From contig PYIU01000007.1 in assembly GCA_003415625.1 (NCBI GenBank), forward strand, positions 248,001-312,000: DNA of 64,000 nucleotides. Reading direction: 5' to 3'. A program made the position numbers and the translations under genes. The notes beneath the pieces were generated by a model. It saw only the letters and a list, made by a program, of their open reading frames with translations. It made no database searches and had not been told where the DNA came from. This stretch comes from Aquanectria penicillioides (lineage: Eukaryota; Ascomycota; Sordariomycetes; Hypocreales; Nectriaceae). Within the stretch, counting starts at the first letter, position 1, and the number at the start of each line of letters is the position of its first letter. Below, piece after piece: positions 44,662 to 56,043 of the stretch.

Positions 44662-45102
44662 TTATTCGTGAATAGCAGTCACTTCAATCTCAACGTCCGT
44701 CCCGAGAGGGATTTGATGGACTGCAACGCACGTTCGGCACTACATGATTGCATCCGCCGAAGGCCTCGATATAAGCATTTCAATAAGTGATCGGTTTCGA
44801 AGTTGTGTTAAAGAGCTCATCCTAAGCTTCATTCATTGCAGCAAAGTCATTCATATTCGTCAAGGATATGTTGGCCTTGAGCACTCGGTCAAGACTGCTG
44901 CCTCCGGCCTCGAGCACAGTCTGCAAGTTACGCAGGGCTACACGGGAACGATCCTTGACAGTCCCCAAGACGAGCTCATCCGTGTCGGGATCGATTCCGA
45001 TAGACCCGCCGCAGTATATTAAGCCATTTTATTTGATAGCTTGTGAAGATTGTGGCAAAGAGGCGTCCGCTTTAGTAGTGTGAACAGCAGTTGAGCAGGC
45101 AT
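44662..45102 (-). pseudogene. RidA/YjgF enamine-imine deaminase, inactivated
   Basis: Minus strand, from ATG at 45102 to TAA at 44662. Recognisable RidA blocks: YCGGSIGIDPDTDELVLGTV, ALRNLQTVLEAGGSSLDRV, NDFAAMNEA, and the C-terminal RTCVAVHQIPLGTDVEIEVTAIHE, which includes the conserved Arg-Thr-Cys that anchors substrate. Lesions: a one-base frameshift just after the start, TAA inside the first strand (AIK-stop-NGLIY), TAG after NEA, and an intron-like insert before RTCVAV that ends in TAG but lacks a GT donor. RidA hydrolyses reactive enamines/imines released by PLP enzymes and amine oxidases. It lies between exactly such genes. Confidence 0.82.
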
Positions 45103-45713
45103 TGTGATAATGTTGGGCATGTTGGAGATGGTAGTGCAGGAGTTTAAACCGTGCCACGTCATAGCGGCTTCTATATATATACCTTAGCCCTCGTGACCTC
45201 ACGGAACGACGAATTTAACATCCCAAAACTTATAATTTCCTGTTGAAGATATACTCAACCTTTCTGATCTTGTCAAATAGCGCCGGAGCTCGAAGCCTTG
45301 GAATAATCGCAACCACCTGGATTTATGAGCTCGATGGCTGCTACCAAGCTACATGCATATCCCAATACAACGTACATCTGAAGGGTCTTGGATTAAACTC
45401 GATTCGGAAGCGAGTTTTGTGATATTCAAGGTCTAGAATATCCCATGAGCAAGCGATCCCTTTCGCAGGAACTCCACTGACTGAAGCCGTGCCAAGCCGA
45501 ACAACAAATGTTTGGTACCTGCACGTATCAAAGGGCGTGGAGTGGGTCAATGTGCGAGAATCAACCATGCCCAATACAGCCAACCTTTACCCTACACTCG
45601 GAAACCACTATTATTTAATACGACTTCATCGTCCCTCTCTCAAGAAAGTCAATCTCGTCAACATCATCATTCTATCTAGCAGAATATTCCGCACAAGCGA
45701 CTACGCAGCCACA
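45103..45713. other. Intergenic, divergent promoter region
   Basis: Lies between the dead RidA (-) and the aminotransferase (+). A TATATATATA run is at about 45172-45181. The aminotransferase frame stays open upstream of its ATG, so a longer N-terminus cannot be fully excluded. Confidence 0.5.
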
Positions 45714-46956
45714 ATGGTCAAAATTGAAGCATTCTCGGTGGAGCAGTGGATGGACGAGTACGAGACTACTCCCGGTGTCCTCAACATTGCCGAAACATGT
45801 GCAGCCTCCGTTTCAGTCGCCGACTTGATGCAGCTCTCCACCGACAAGGCCACTCAAAATCCTCTTAATATCAAGGTTAAGCTGACTTACGGCCCCATTC
45901 TCGGCTCACAGTCACTGCGCGAGCGCGTTGCAGCTCATTGCAGCACAGAGAAAGTTCAACTCACCGCCGATGATGTGATCATTACACAAGGCGCCATTGG
46001 TGCCAACTTTCTCTCCTTGTATACGCTCCTGGGACCCGGCGATCATGTAATCTGTGTATACCCAACCTACCAGCAGCTGTATGAAGTGCCTCGGAGTGTA
46101 GGTGCCGAAGTATCGTTGTGGCGGTTGAAGGAAGAAGACGGCTTTGTGCCGAATCTCGATGATTTAAAGTCCTTGTTGAAGCCAAATACTAAGGTATATT
46201 TTATCAGCTCCTACTTGGATTCCTCTTGCTAAAACTCTGAAGATGATCATCATTAACAATCCAAACAACCCAACTGGAGCCCCTATCTCGGCGGAGGTTC
46301 TCTCAAATATTGCAAATGTCGCTAAGCAAAGGGACATCATTTTATTCTCCGACGAGGTCTACCGCCCGCTATTCCATGGCGGATCGAGCGGAAGTATGGC
46401 CGTCCCCCCACCAGCAACGACCCTGGGATACGAAAAAGCTATTTCTACTGGATCCATGTCAAAGGGATACGCACTCGCTGGAATACGTGTTGGATGGATC
46501 GCTACGAAAGACAAATCCATCATTCAGTCACTTGTGTCCGCCCGTGATTATACGACAATCAGTGTTTCCCAATTGGATGATCAAGTCGCCTCGTATGCTC
46601 TCTCGCCTGAGGTTCGGGAGCCCTTGGTTGAGCGAAATCTTGCGTTGGCGAGAATAAACATCAAAATACTCAAGAAATTCATGGACACTCACAACTCAGT
46701 TCTATCATGGGTTGAGCCCAAGGCAGGGACAACGGCTTTCATTCGGATCAGGAAGCGAGGAAAATTGATCAATGATGTTGAGTTTTGCAAACACTTGCTG
46801 GAAACCACAAAGGTATTTTTCGTGCCTGGTTCTCATTGCTTTGGGGGCGGAAAGGAATTTGAGGGTTATGTTCGTATGGGCTATGTTTGTGAGACGGAAG
46901 TGTTGGAGTCGGGATTGGCCGCGCTCCACGCATATATCCAGGAGCACCTTGAGTAA
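45714..46956 (+). CDS. Class I/II PLP aminotransferase, 397 aa
   Basis: Exons 45714-46193 and 46243-46956; 49-bp intron. I chose the ATG in acaATGg context; an in-frame ATG at about 45567 would add 49 residues of leader-like sequence. Transfers amino groups between amino and keto acids. Family marks: LTYGPILGSQSLRERVA, the NNPNNPTG loop at 165-172, D197 and Y200 in FSDEVYRPLF, K234 (PLP Schiff base) in STGSMSKGYALAG, and IRVGW downstream. C-terminal Arg region near GYVRMGYVCE. Most like the kynurenine/aspartate-type branch; substrate not determinable. It neighbours an amine oxidase. Confidence 0.9.
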
Positions 46957-48157
46957 AACCAGTTCCAATACCGAATGATGCGACTGATTTGGGGCTTGTG
47001 TATATTTATTCATGATCCATTATGCAGGGAACTATGAGGGCTGTTGGCCCAAGAAGTGCATACATTATTAGAAAATCAAGCCTCATCGGGTTTCAGTGAC
47101 ATGTACTTTTTTTGCCAAGGAGAGGGAATGCCATATGATTCGCGCAGTGGCTGTGCTATTGAAAGAGGTAATAATGGTGGTTCAGAGGACAGTAGAATTG
47201 TAGTGAACGCAAGTCGCCCTGGGGTGCAGATACACGTGAAAACACAGCCCAACCGACAATAAACGGACGCATTAAAGGCCAAGTCTACCTAAGATTAATA
47301 GCAAAGCTAACAGGAGATGTGAAGGATTGTGTAAAAACATCTTTCACCCAATTTAATGCTGCCAGGACTTGTAAATAATGCAAGGTACTTGAGTTGTAGC
47401 CCTACTGTAGGAAGATGGGTGGGGGTGCTTTAAAGACACTAGAATTGCAGTGTAATGCAATGGGAGGTAAAAGACGAGTAAAGTGCTTTAGAGACGCTAG
47501 GATTGCAGTGCAGAAGGTTCGGAGTCGCCGTATCTTCGTATGGTACTGCGCACTCTCTGTAAGAGTTGAGGCGTAACTCATCCAAAGATAACGGGCGATT
47601 CTTATTGGGTGGACCTAGCAAAGATTGAAATTAGATGTAATGGGAGGATTGAAGGTTGTAAGAATTGCTCCTTCCTTGGCTTAACGTGACGAAACTTACG
47701 AATGATGCGAGGCGCTGGAACCGGCGTGCAGTATCAACAAAACATCCCATCGGGAATAAGAAAAAGAGGAAATCTTGTAGGGCGACGCTACTAGCTGGCA
47801 CTCCGTAATCTGTTCAATCATTGAAGGGTTCGTTGGCTGTGCACGCACGCGCATTGTCCCTAAGGACCCTAATACAGGGCTGACCCCAGCAATCCACCAT
47901 GTAGAATAAACCAGGGGCGTGCCTTGCAGATGACATCCACCAACAAGGCGTGCTGCGCACAGTTTTTCGGACAATGTCCCAAAATGGGACAAAGCGTGCT
48001 GGTGCTGAACGATATAGGCTTCACATCCTTGAGTTATGTGCTTTTGTGTTGTTTGGCGCACCAATTTAAATATGTGTACTAGAAGTCTGCGTTTTCCTGT
48101 GCCCAAGTTTCACGATCTCAATCAATCAGATTGTCCTTCGGGCTTCGACATCCCGCC
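46957..48157. other. Intergenic with a 28-bp direct repeat
   Basis: No gene. Two imperfect direct repeats lie at 47425 and 47483. Confidence 0.5.
47425..47510. repeat. Imperfect 28-bp direct repeat
   Basis: Copies at 47425-47452 and 47483-47510 differ at three places, all A in the first copy and G in the second. Spacing is 58 bp between starts. Confidence 0.8.
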
Positions 48158-49159
48158 ATGTTTCCAATCTTGCGACTTCTCCTGGAGCTTTCCCTGGTTC
48201 ACGCTGCTTTCTCGTCAAGCCAATTTGTGAACCCACCGACCTCCGGTTCCAGCTCTCTGGTGTACAAGATCGGGGACAGTCTAAACGTCACCTGGACGAC
48301 ATCCTCAAGCAGCATTGACCTTGTGCTCTACCAAGTATTTGGCGACGATGATAGTGGCCACACAAGCGCCTGGATTTTGGGTGAGTGTGCGACTCTGCGG
48401 AGGTTATATCTAGGGTTCACTTTTCTAACAAACTGCCAAACAGACAACTCGACAGTTTCCAATATCGGATGGACGGTCGCGCTCACCAACTTTGTCCAGG
48501 GAAACGATAGCTTAGATGCAACACGGCTCAACTCGTCAACTTTCTACTTTAGGCTTTACGAGGCCGGGTTTACCAAGGGAGGGCGATCCCAATCGTTCAC
48601 TATATCGAACTCGACATCTGTGTCAGTAACCGCTTCGGCATCTTCAGCGACAAGTGCTGTCGCCACTTTGACATCCATGACAACTTCCGAAACAGCACAG
48701 AATACGATCGCGACTACTTCTATATTGCCATCATCGACTTCCTCTTCGGCTTCTGATGCTATTGAATCAACTACTGAACAGCGCAATGGACTTTCGACGG
48801 GCGCCGTTGCGGGCATTGCTGTTGGGGTGACGGCCGTCAGTTTATCTGCGCTAGCCTTGTTGGCCTTTTTCCTCTGGCGGCGCTGTGTCAAGAAGGGTGG
48901 AAATGATAAGAGCGCCCAAGACAATGTCGCGCTGTGCGACCGTGACCCATCTGATAAGGAGGCGGTGTTTAACGTGTCGAGCGACTATGGATTCCAAAAA
49001 TCGATGGAAGAAATGCAACCGTCTAGGCATGAGATGCCTGGGGGAGATGGCCATGCGTTTTCATCAGAGTTGGAAACGCCTACTCAGGAGAGGAATCATG
49101 AGCTGCCAGTATACGACAGCGGACCCAGCATTGGCAAAGTCTACGAGGTGCCAGGCTGA
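48158..49159 (+). CDS. Mid2/Wsc-like single-pass surface protein, 312 aa
   Basis: Exons 48158-48380 and 48444-49159. Signal peptide about 1-17, an extracellular beta-rich domain with several N-glycosylation sites (NVT, NST, NSS, NDS), and a Ser/Thr stretch of about 80 residues that is probably O-glycosylated and rod-like. One membrane helix follows (GAVAGIAVGVTAVSLSALAL), then FLWRRC and an acidic cytosolic tail of about 80 residues. The layout is that of fungal cell-wall stress sensors or plasma-membrane Mid2-like proteins, but no WSC cysteine domain is present. The 63-bp intron has no stop and keeps frame, so retention would give a 333-residue form. Confidence 0.78.
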   Translation: MFPILRLLLELSLVHAAFSSSQFVNPPTSGSSSLVYKIGDSLNVTWTTSSSSIDLVLYQVFGDDDSGHTSAWILGECATLRRLYLGFTFLTNCQTDNSTVSNIGWTVALTNFVQGNDSLDATRLNSSTFYFRLYEAGFTKGGRSQSFTISNSTSVSVTASASSATSAVATLTSMTTSETAQNTIATTSILPSSTSSSASDAIESTTEQRNGLSTGAVAGIAVGVTAVSLSALALLAFFLWRRCVKKGGNDKSAQDNVALCDRDPSDKEAVFNVSSDYGFQKSMEEMQPSRHEMPGGDGHAFSSELETPTQERNHELPVYDSGPSIGKVYEVPG

Positions 49160-50448
49160 CGGGCGGGATTAATGGAAGCTTTTGGGCATAGCAATGGCGT
49201 TTGTTGGGAACGGACTTACTACTAGCTTACGGATTAAGGGTGAAAATAGAATATAATAGAGCATGACTACGACCATGTCTGAGCCTGAAGAGCACCGCGC
49301 ACAATTCGAGTCCGACATTTGCCGTGTCCCTCACGGTGAGAACTTCACCACCAACACAGCCAAGCTAAGCTTTCTTCAATCAACCGGTGGGGCTGCGCAC
49401 TGGGTGTTGCGTTTGAAACCATCCTGTCTTGTCTGGGCTTTTCCAAAACTGTCAGCTTAGCCCGAGCCTCGTCTTCGAGCAACGGGCTGAGGCGATGTGC
49501 TGTGCGCAAGCCACGTCGAAGCGGCCATGTCCGCTTGCCCCATGCCTCTGTTAGCGGATTCCAACTCAGGCAGACGTGCACCCGTGCCGTTGAAACAGAG
49601 TACGACTGATGACAGGCCTGAAGCAAATGGAAGAGTTGGCCTGTGATCGATCCTTGGATTTCCAGCAGTCAATCGTGACAGCATCACGAAGAACGTCGCG
49701 ACTTCTCCACACCCGCCCCCTGTTTTTGATGTTCATCCGCATGTTGATCATCCAGGCCTGCCCTACGACACGTCAATTGATCGTGGCGCATTGGCTGAGA
49801 AAATCAATTGCCAGCATCAACAAGGAGCGTGATGCGTTCCTTGTCAAGTGACGCCCGCCACAGCATCTCGCCTCCGTCTTCCTGCAGAATTTCAATGGCT
49901 GCGTCGGGAGAGAGGCCAAGACGGGTTTGGACTGATGGATCAATGCCTTGTGTCGCGTTAGTGGCCTTCTAATTAACAGCCCTGCCTGTTTCACCTGTCA
50001 GTTATTCCCGCCGCCATCTATTCTGTTTGCCACCAACTGGTGCTGCATGGGCCAGGGGATTGCCTGGTCATTATGCGGCTGAACGAGAGAAACCAATACT
50101 TTCCATCTCCGTTGTAGACCTGTCTGTCTTGAAGCAGCCGCATTGCCGAGTTTCCAAACAGGCCCTAAGCTGACTGAGTGCTCTCAAAGCCCCTAAATGC
50201 GCGAGCTACCGGCTACGAACCATTAATTAGGTCATTCGTTTGGGCGCGTCAGTGGGCATTTGACCTCATAAAAAGTAGGAGTGGTTGTGTGGGTTGGTTG
50301 ATAGATTTTTAGTCAAGGTTATACACTTAGTGAATTATCTGATGATCTGTTGCAATTGATCGCAATGGCCGGGGCCATTACTGTAGAAGAAAAAAGTGCC
50401 AGCCCTCCTGGCTGATGTTCTCGACACGGCTCTCCGGCTGCCTACTTT
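49160..50448. other. Intergenic
   Basis: No gene I can support. A frame around 49700-49830 gives an ordered-looking peptide (VDHPGLPYDTSIDRGALAEKI) but nothing complete. Confidence 0.45.
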
Positions 50449-51540
50449 TTATTCACTCTTTAACCAGGCTTCCTTCAAAAACGCCATCACTGCTGGTCGC
50501 ACACCCGCCCATCGATCTTCAAAATAATCAAATGCATGATCCTCTCCTGGGAAAATGTCAAGTCGTAAAGTCGTATCGGGCAGGTGCTCCTCGATGAGCT
50601 TTGCAAACTGATGTGACCCACGAACCGGCACCGTTGCATCGTCATCGCCGTGGATCACCCACCTATTGAATATTAGCTTCAGAATCCGAAACCATGCTTC
50701 GATTCCTCATACACTTTAGCGGGCAGCTTTGCACCGCACTTGATTCTTTCAAATGGTTGAAACTCCTTTGAGTTCAAATTCTTAGGGTCCCAAAGCTTCG
50801 ATATGAAGTGACCATATTGTGCCAGAGAGGTGACGTATGGAGTTCTCTCAAACCCAGCCTTCGTAAGTGCTGGATTTTTTGCTTCCGCCTCAAGCCAAGC
50901 CAGCCCTACCTCAGGTGATGGAATGTCCTCAATAGGGGTGCGCAGGATAGTTGGTTCTCCTTCAGCGGGGCCATGGTGGTACAGTCTCTCCTCTGGATCG
51001 AGGAATGGATAGTTCAGAGCAAGCGCATTAATCTCATCCGAGTGTGACAGCGCGACCTGTGCAGCACAGTATCCACCTGCAGAACCACCGACGACAGTCA
51101 CTTTGGAGAGATCAAGAGTATGCCCGGGAGCAATCTCCCGGAACACCTTCGGTAGCTCTGATCTGATCCACTGCCAAAAATCCTCCAAGTCTTCCAAGCT
51201 GTCTGCGATACCGTTCTCCGAAGGCAGTAGACGATAATCGGCCGACACAATGATCCCGGAATTCTGTAGGGCAAGCGGAATAGCCCATATCGGGAAAAAG
51301 GCTGCAAACAGGGAGTGTGCTGTGACGAAGAAACCCCCGTGAAAGTTGATGATGATAGGGTGAACACCGGGTTCTAGGTTCTTCGGAATCAAAATAGCCG
51401 ATTTAATATCCGTAGAGCCGACAGTTTTGTACCTGCTTGTGTTAGCCATATTAGTTAAGTCAAATAGAACAAGGTACTTACTTGTGTTCAGAGACCTCGA
51501 AGGGCTCAAAGATGGAATCGGTAGGCCAAGGAATCGACAT
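50449..51540 (-). CDS. Alpha/beta hydrolase (HSL-type esterase), 330 aa
   Basis: Minus strand, exons 51540-51482, 51432-50713 and 50662-50449; introns 49 and 50 bp. Start MSIPWPTDSIFEPF; splicing the first intron gives EHKYKTVGSTD. Oxyanion-hole motif HGGFF at 51-55, typical of hormone-sensitive-lipase-like esterases. Nucleophile Ser137 in GGSAGG. YRLLPSE is also family-typical. The last exon begins WVIHGDDD, carrying the acid residue near D266, and DHAFDYF with catalytic H302. No signal peptide, so it is intracellular. It probably cleaves small esters or lactones. Located 5' to the epimerase in divergent orientation, sharing a 775-bp promoter region. Confidence 0.88.
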
Positions 51541-52315
51541 TGCGTAAGATTGTGAAAGGGGATTCTAGAGTTTTCGGTGATTGAGATGAAGGTCGAAGTT
51601 TGGAGTGAATTGATTGTGTGGTGGGACAGATAGTAATAAGAAGTCCGAGAATAGGGGACATTTATGTACATGTCCCAGGGTGCGGGCACATACATTCCGG
51701 GCACATCACGAACTTGCGGAGCGGATGATAACATTCCGTCGGGCAACATCACCCACCATGTTTACAAAGCATGGGGGTATTGCTAACTATGCAAACGTAT
51801 GGTAAAGATTTAAGTATCGTTTTACATTAGCTTTTAGTATTGATGCAACCAGTTATCATTTAGTTCTAGATTCGAGCTATTATATTGTTTGTCCACTTCA
51901 TTGAATGTTCCGAAACATGCCTCTAATGGCAGCGATCTATCCTCGAAATATCTTTTCTCTTACAGGATGGATATCTCTATCTCATTTAAGCATCCAAAGC
52001 GGAAACAAAACAACCGAAACGCTCAATCATAATTTCAAGGCTCATGATTGAACTCGGAGTGAGTGGGATGAGCCATCCAATGTTGTGGACATCCGCCTTG
52101 CTTAGCTCAGCGGATAAGCATTTCCCGCTCGCATTTCTCAGCTTCACTGATTCAGCGTCAACGGATTGTCTGCTCCAGCGAACATTATAAACTCAGCCCC
52201 TGAAGTATCACCTAGATCCTTATCACACCTTAAATTATATGAAGTCAGTTCTCGACATAAAATTCTTTTGTTTGCTGCATTCATCGGCTCAGCTTTCCTC
52301 TTTATCCGTTTCAAC
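51541..52315. other. Divergent promoter between esterase and epimerase
   Basis: No gene. The epimerase frame stays open for about 150 bp upstream of its ATG but without another ATG in frame. Confidence 0.55.
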
Positions 52316-53242
52316 ATGCATCTCTCTGCCCACACCTGGATGCGCCCTGAACCCCTCGAGCATACGCTCAAGCGCCTTAGCCGTCTGGGATACCATAGCG
52401 TGGAGCTTGTTGGAGAGCCTAACTTGTACCCCATCGACGAGACTCGTCGCCTGCTGACCAAGTACGGGTTGAGATGTTGGGGTACGGTGACGATCCAACA
52501 AGGCCAGAGGGACTTGGTCGCATCCGATCCCCAGCAACGGCGAGATAGTATCCAGTACGTCAAAGATATCGTGGAAATGGCAGCTCAGCTTGGTGGACAA
52601 ATCGTGACAGTCGTGCCGGGAAAGGTGGGAAAGATCATTCCGGAATCCACAGCGGAGAATGAATGGAGATGGGCTGTTGAAGGTCTCCGTGAGATTGCTG
52701 CGTTTGCGAAAGAAAGAAACATTCGAATTGGATTGGAGCCTTTGAACAGGTTTGAGACGCACTTCCTGAACCGCTCGAGCCAAGCCCTCGCTCTCGCCGA
52801 CGAAGTCGGGTTTGACTGCGGAATTACTTTCGATCCCTTCCACTTGGCACTTGAGGAAGTTGATATGTTCGCGGCGATTCGAGCATGTAGATCTCGTATC
52901 GTGGATGTCCATGTTTCCGATCACAATCGACTGGCAGCCGGTGATGGGAACTTTGACTGGCCTAAGATCATTGCTGCTCTCGCTGAGGTCGGCTATATCG
53001 GGGGGCTTGCGGTCGAATTCATGCCACCAATCGATCGCACCCCTGTGGGCAATTTTGGGAAACATCAATTAGAAACAGAACCAGTGGATGTACATCCGGA
53101 TCACTTGGGGTTCATTATTGACCATGGTTCGGGATTGCTTTCCGAAGGCTATTATACAAAACTCTTTGAGCGATCTGCCGAGACTATTCAGCCATTGATA
53201 CAAGGGAATGAGCAACGGACCAAGCTCAAACAGCTGCACTAG
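52316..53242 (+). CDS. Xylose-isomerase-like TIM barrel, ketose 3-epimerase type, 308 aa
   Basis: Single exon from the first in-frame ATG (MHLSAHTW). AP-endonuclease-2/xylose-isomerase-like TIM barrel. Four metal ligands are in place: E141 (LEPLNRFETHFLN), D173 (TFDPFH), H199 (DVHVSDHNR) and E234 (AVEFM). Their spacing of 32, 26 and 35 residues is nearly the same as in Pseudomonas D-tagatose 3-epimerase, and NRFE matches the family's active-site segment. Such enzymes invert C3 of ketoses (tagatose, psicose/allulose, fructose); hydroxypyruvate isomerases and inosose dehydratases are related alternatives. Next to a Zn2Cys6 regulator and two sugar-type transporters. Confidence 0.82.
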   Translation: MHLSAHTWMRPEPLEHTLKRLSRLGYHSVELVGEPNLYPIDETRRLLTKYGLRCWGTVTIQQGQRDLVASDPQQRRDSIQYVKDIVEMAAQLGGQIVTVVPGKVGKIIPESTAENEWRWAVEGLREIAAFAKERNIRIGLEPLNRFETHFLNRSSQALALADEVGFDCGITFDPFHLALEEVDMFAAIRACRSRIVDVHVSDHNRLAAGDGNFDWPKIIAALAEVGYIGGLAVEFMPPIDRTPVGNFGKHQLETEPVDVHPDHLGFIIDHGSGLLSEGYYTKLFERSAETIQPLIQGNEQRTKLKQLH

Positions 53243-53542
53243 ATCGTTTGAGGAGATGTGCCTCTGTATCTCATAGCTATTCTCTTTCAGGTAAATAGAA
53301 ATTACAATTCTCCGTTTCTTATCTCGACGTGATGCGATTTCCAATGATACGGGCGGCTCCTATCGTGTTGTGATGGCTGAGTTGGTTGGGCGGATCATCA
53401 CAATCCGCTTACGTTATCACCAAACAACACCCCACTTGGAATCGGACGGATGACGAGTGGATGGAATGTCATGTTCCGTCATGTTCCACAATCCTTTGCT
53501 CATTTTCTAATCGTTGTCACCAAAATTCCTCGAAAATCGGTA

Positions 53543-56043
53543 ATGACAAGCGAACAAATTGCCGGAAGTCGAAGGCGGAGAGATCGCAGCTCGGTTGCCT
53601 GCGATTTCTGTCGGCGACGAAAGGTTTCTATCCTCTAAGAATTGCCTTCCCGGTGTCCAAACTAACAGAGATCAGCTCGGATGTGACAATGCCCGACCCA
53701 AATGTGAGAATTGCCAGGTGCGAGATGCGGATTGTACATACTCTAGGAGAGTCAAGCAAGCCAGGTTTGTAAATCACACACTTTCTTTACCAAAGGTGGC
53801 TGTTCAGAAACTTAGACGTCCAGGCCAACGAATGATCGAATCCACGAATTGGAAGCCGAGAATGCGCGACTCCGAAAGTCATTGCAAGCGGAAAGCACTC
53901 GGCTGAGCATTGCTCACCAAACCCCCGATGACTCTGAGACTCAGGATGAGGTTATGGAGGAACAGTCTTTGGCATCTGATAGTAGACCTGTTTCTGATGT
54001 TCATCGCGACTTGCGAAGATCCATGCTCACGGCGCCTAATCGGGGTTTACCGTCTCCCTCAACCCCTTCAAGCAACCAAGTGTACCCTAGTATACAGCCC
54101 GAAACCTACTTCCACAATACAAGCACATCCATGTTTGATGAAGAAGGCTTAAACCCAACGAGCAGCCCTGGCCCCACCAGGTTTGCGGATTCTCACGCAA
54201 AGGACAAGCTGCTGGCTGCCACCACTAGGCAACGTAAGTTAGACCCTGTAATGGCTACAAATCACCAACTCCAACTGACTAACAGATAAACCCAGGACAA
54301 CTAGAAGCAATTAATCTTAAGCAAGGAAAACTTGACCTTGACGGAGCAGATCCCGATCTCTGCTTGCGCCTCCTGGCCATGTTTTGGAACCGACAACACT
54401 ATCTGGGCAGCATGGTTTATCGCACAGCCTTTATGCGAGACATGGCATGCAACGGACCCTACTTTTCCAAGTTTTTGCTGAATGCTATTTTATTCTCATC
54501 TTCGCGGCACTCAAAAGGAACCAGTGAATGCAATATCAACGAAAGCGAAGAGGCAGGGTACACTTTTCGACGGAAATTCGAGGCCGATTTATATAGCTCT
54601 GGCTCGCAAATATTACTCAAAAGCGAAATAACGACAATTCAGGCACTGTTGGTAATATCAGATGTGCTCCTCTCGTGGTGTGACGAGAAAAGCCTCGCGT
54701 GGCACTACATGGGGATTGCTATTAACATGATTTTGGATTTGGGTCTTCACGTCGAGGGTGATGGGCCTCGGTCTGCTGCATGCAAGTCACCAGAGGATTT
54801 GGAGATACATCGCAGAGTATTTTGGACTGCCTTTGGTATGCATCACATCATCACGACAGGATCATGTGTACTGACCGGAGCATAGTTTTGGACAAGGTTC
54901 AGTCCATCTATCTTGGCCGGCCTGCCCGACTACGAGGAACGGATAACCGTGTGCCGATCGAATTCTTGGATGAGTATGATGAACTTGATCAGTTCAACAC
55001 CCTAACATTCTCGGCTACCCCGGGGCCGATGAATAGTCCAACGTATGCTGTTTCAACAATGGAGCAGCTCTGCAAGTTGTACCTCATCGCAGACCGCATA
55101 CTTTACAGTTTATACTCCGAAAGAAGTTCCACCAACCCCATTGAGTTATTAGATACGATGAAGAAACTTCACAGCGAATTGAGATGCTGGAAAGGAGAGG
55201 CACCTAAGCATCTCATGGTTGAACTCGACGTTACCTCCTCCATCCCAACTCTGCCGCACTCCTTGTCCTTATTGTATGCTATTATATCCTTCGTTGCGTT
55301 CCCAATACTCATCCGATTTTAGAGCAATGTATCACTCCCTCGTCATCATACTACACCGACCGTTTGTTTCAGACGGCCATCTCCATACACTTCCAGGATC
55401 GGCAGCAAGTGATGCATTCAGCATCTGTGCAACCGCAGCCCACGAGATCCACAAGATACTCGTGATTTACCAAAAGTCATTTTGCATGATGACGGCACCG
55501 TATTTCATATCTTATGCTACCTATGTTAGCGCCACAATCCATGTGCGCCTTGCTTCTCAGAGAGGCTCGGATTCCGATGCACACAAACGCCTCCAGACAT
55601 GTTTGGATGCTCTAGGTCATCACGAGATTGCCTGCCACGCACCTCGGAGGACAATGAGAATCCTCAGAGGGGTTATGCATCGATTAAATGTCAGCGTAGA
55701 GAGTTCCGCGAGAGCAGATCTGATGATTCAATCACAAATCCCACCACCGGGGTCTCTTAGCCGACTGGAAACGCTGCCTCAAGCCAATTCTCGAAATAAC
55801 CCAAGCATGCAGCAGCCTTGGGCCAGCACCAATACACCTCTAGACCCAGTTCTCACAAACTTTGATATCGACGAAATCATAAAGAGTTTCAACTTCGAAT
55901 CAGGGGAGTACGGGGCGCTTCTACACTCCGAAGGAGGAGTCCACCAGCCTGGAAAAAGCGTTGGGCTTCATGGTACTATTGAAGACACTGAGGAATTGAG
56001 CTCATTTTTGTTTCTGGACCCTCTCGTTGGATTTGATCAATAG
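53543..56043 (+). CDS. Zn2Cys6 transcription factor, 742 aa
   Basis: Six exons: 53543-53623, 53676-53764, 53824-54233, 54296-54835, 54886-55273 and 55323-56043; introns 49-62 bp, all phases consistent. DNA-binding cluster C20-x2-C23-x6-C30-x6-C37-x2-C40-x6-C47, completed only after splicing the first intron. A short coiled coil follows (RIHELEAENARLRKSLQ). The fungal-specific regulatory domain runs about residues 195-560, with WHYMGIAINMILDLGLH, EIHRRVFWTAF and the LGRPARL signature. The acidic C-terminal tail may activate transcription. Nuclear. It lies 300 bp after the epimerase in the same direction and 860 bp from the FucP-type transporter, so it may regulate these. Confidence 0.92.

Noticed and set aside
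49600..49850. Ordered-looking peptide VDHPGLPYDTSIDRGALAEKI
   Set aside because: Too short, with no start, introns or neighbouring conserved blocks. It may be a gene relic but cannot be supported.
52100..52165. tRNA-like A-box (TAGCTCAGCGGAT) near 52105
   Set aside because: No matching B-box (GGTTCGA) downstream and no cloverleaf arms could be paired.
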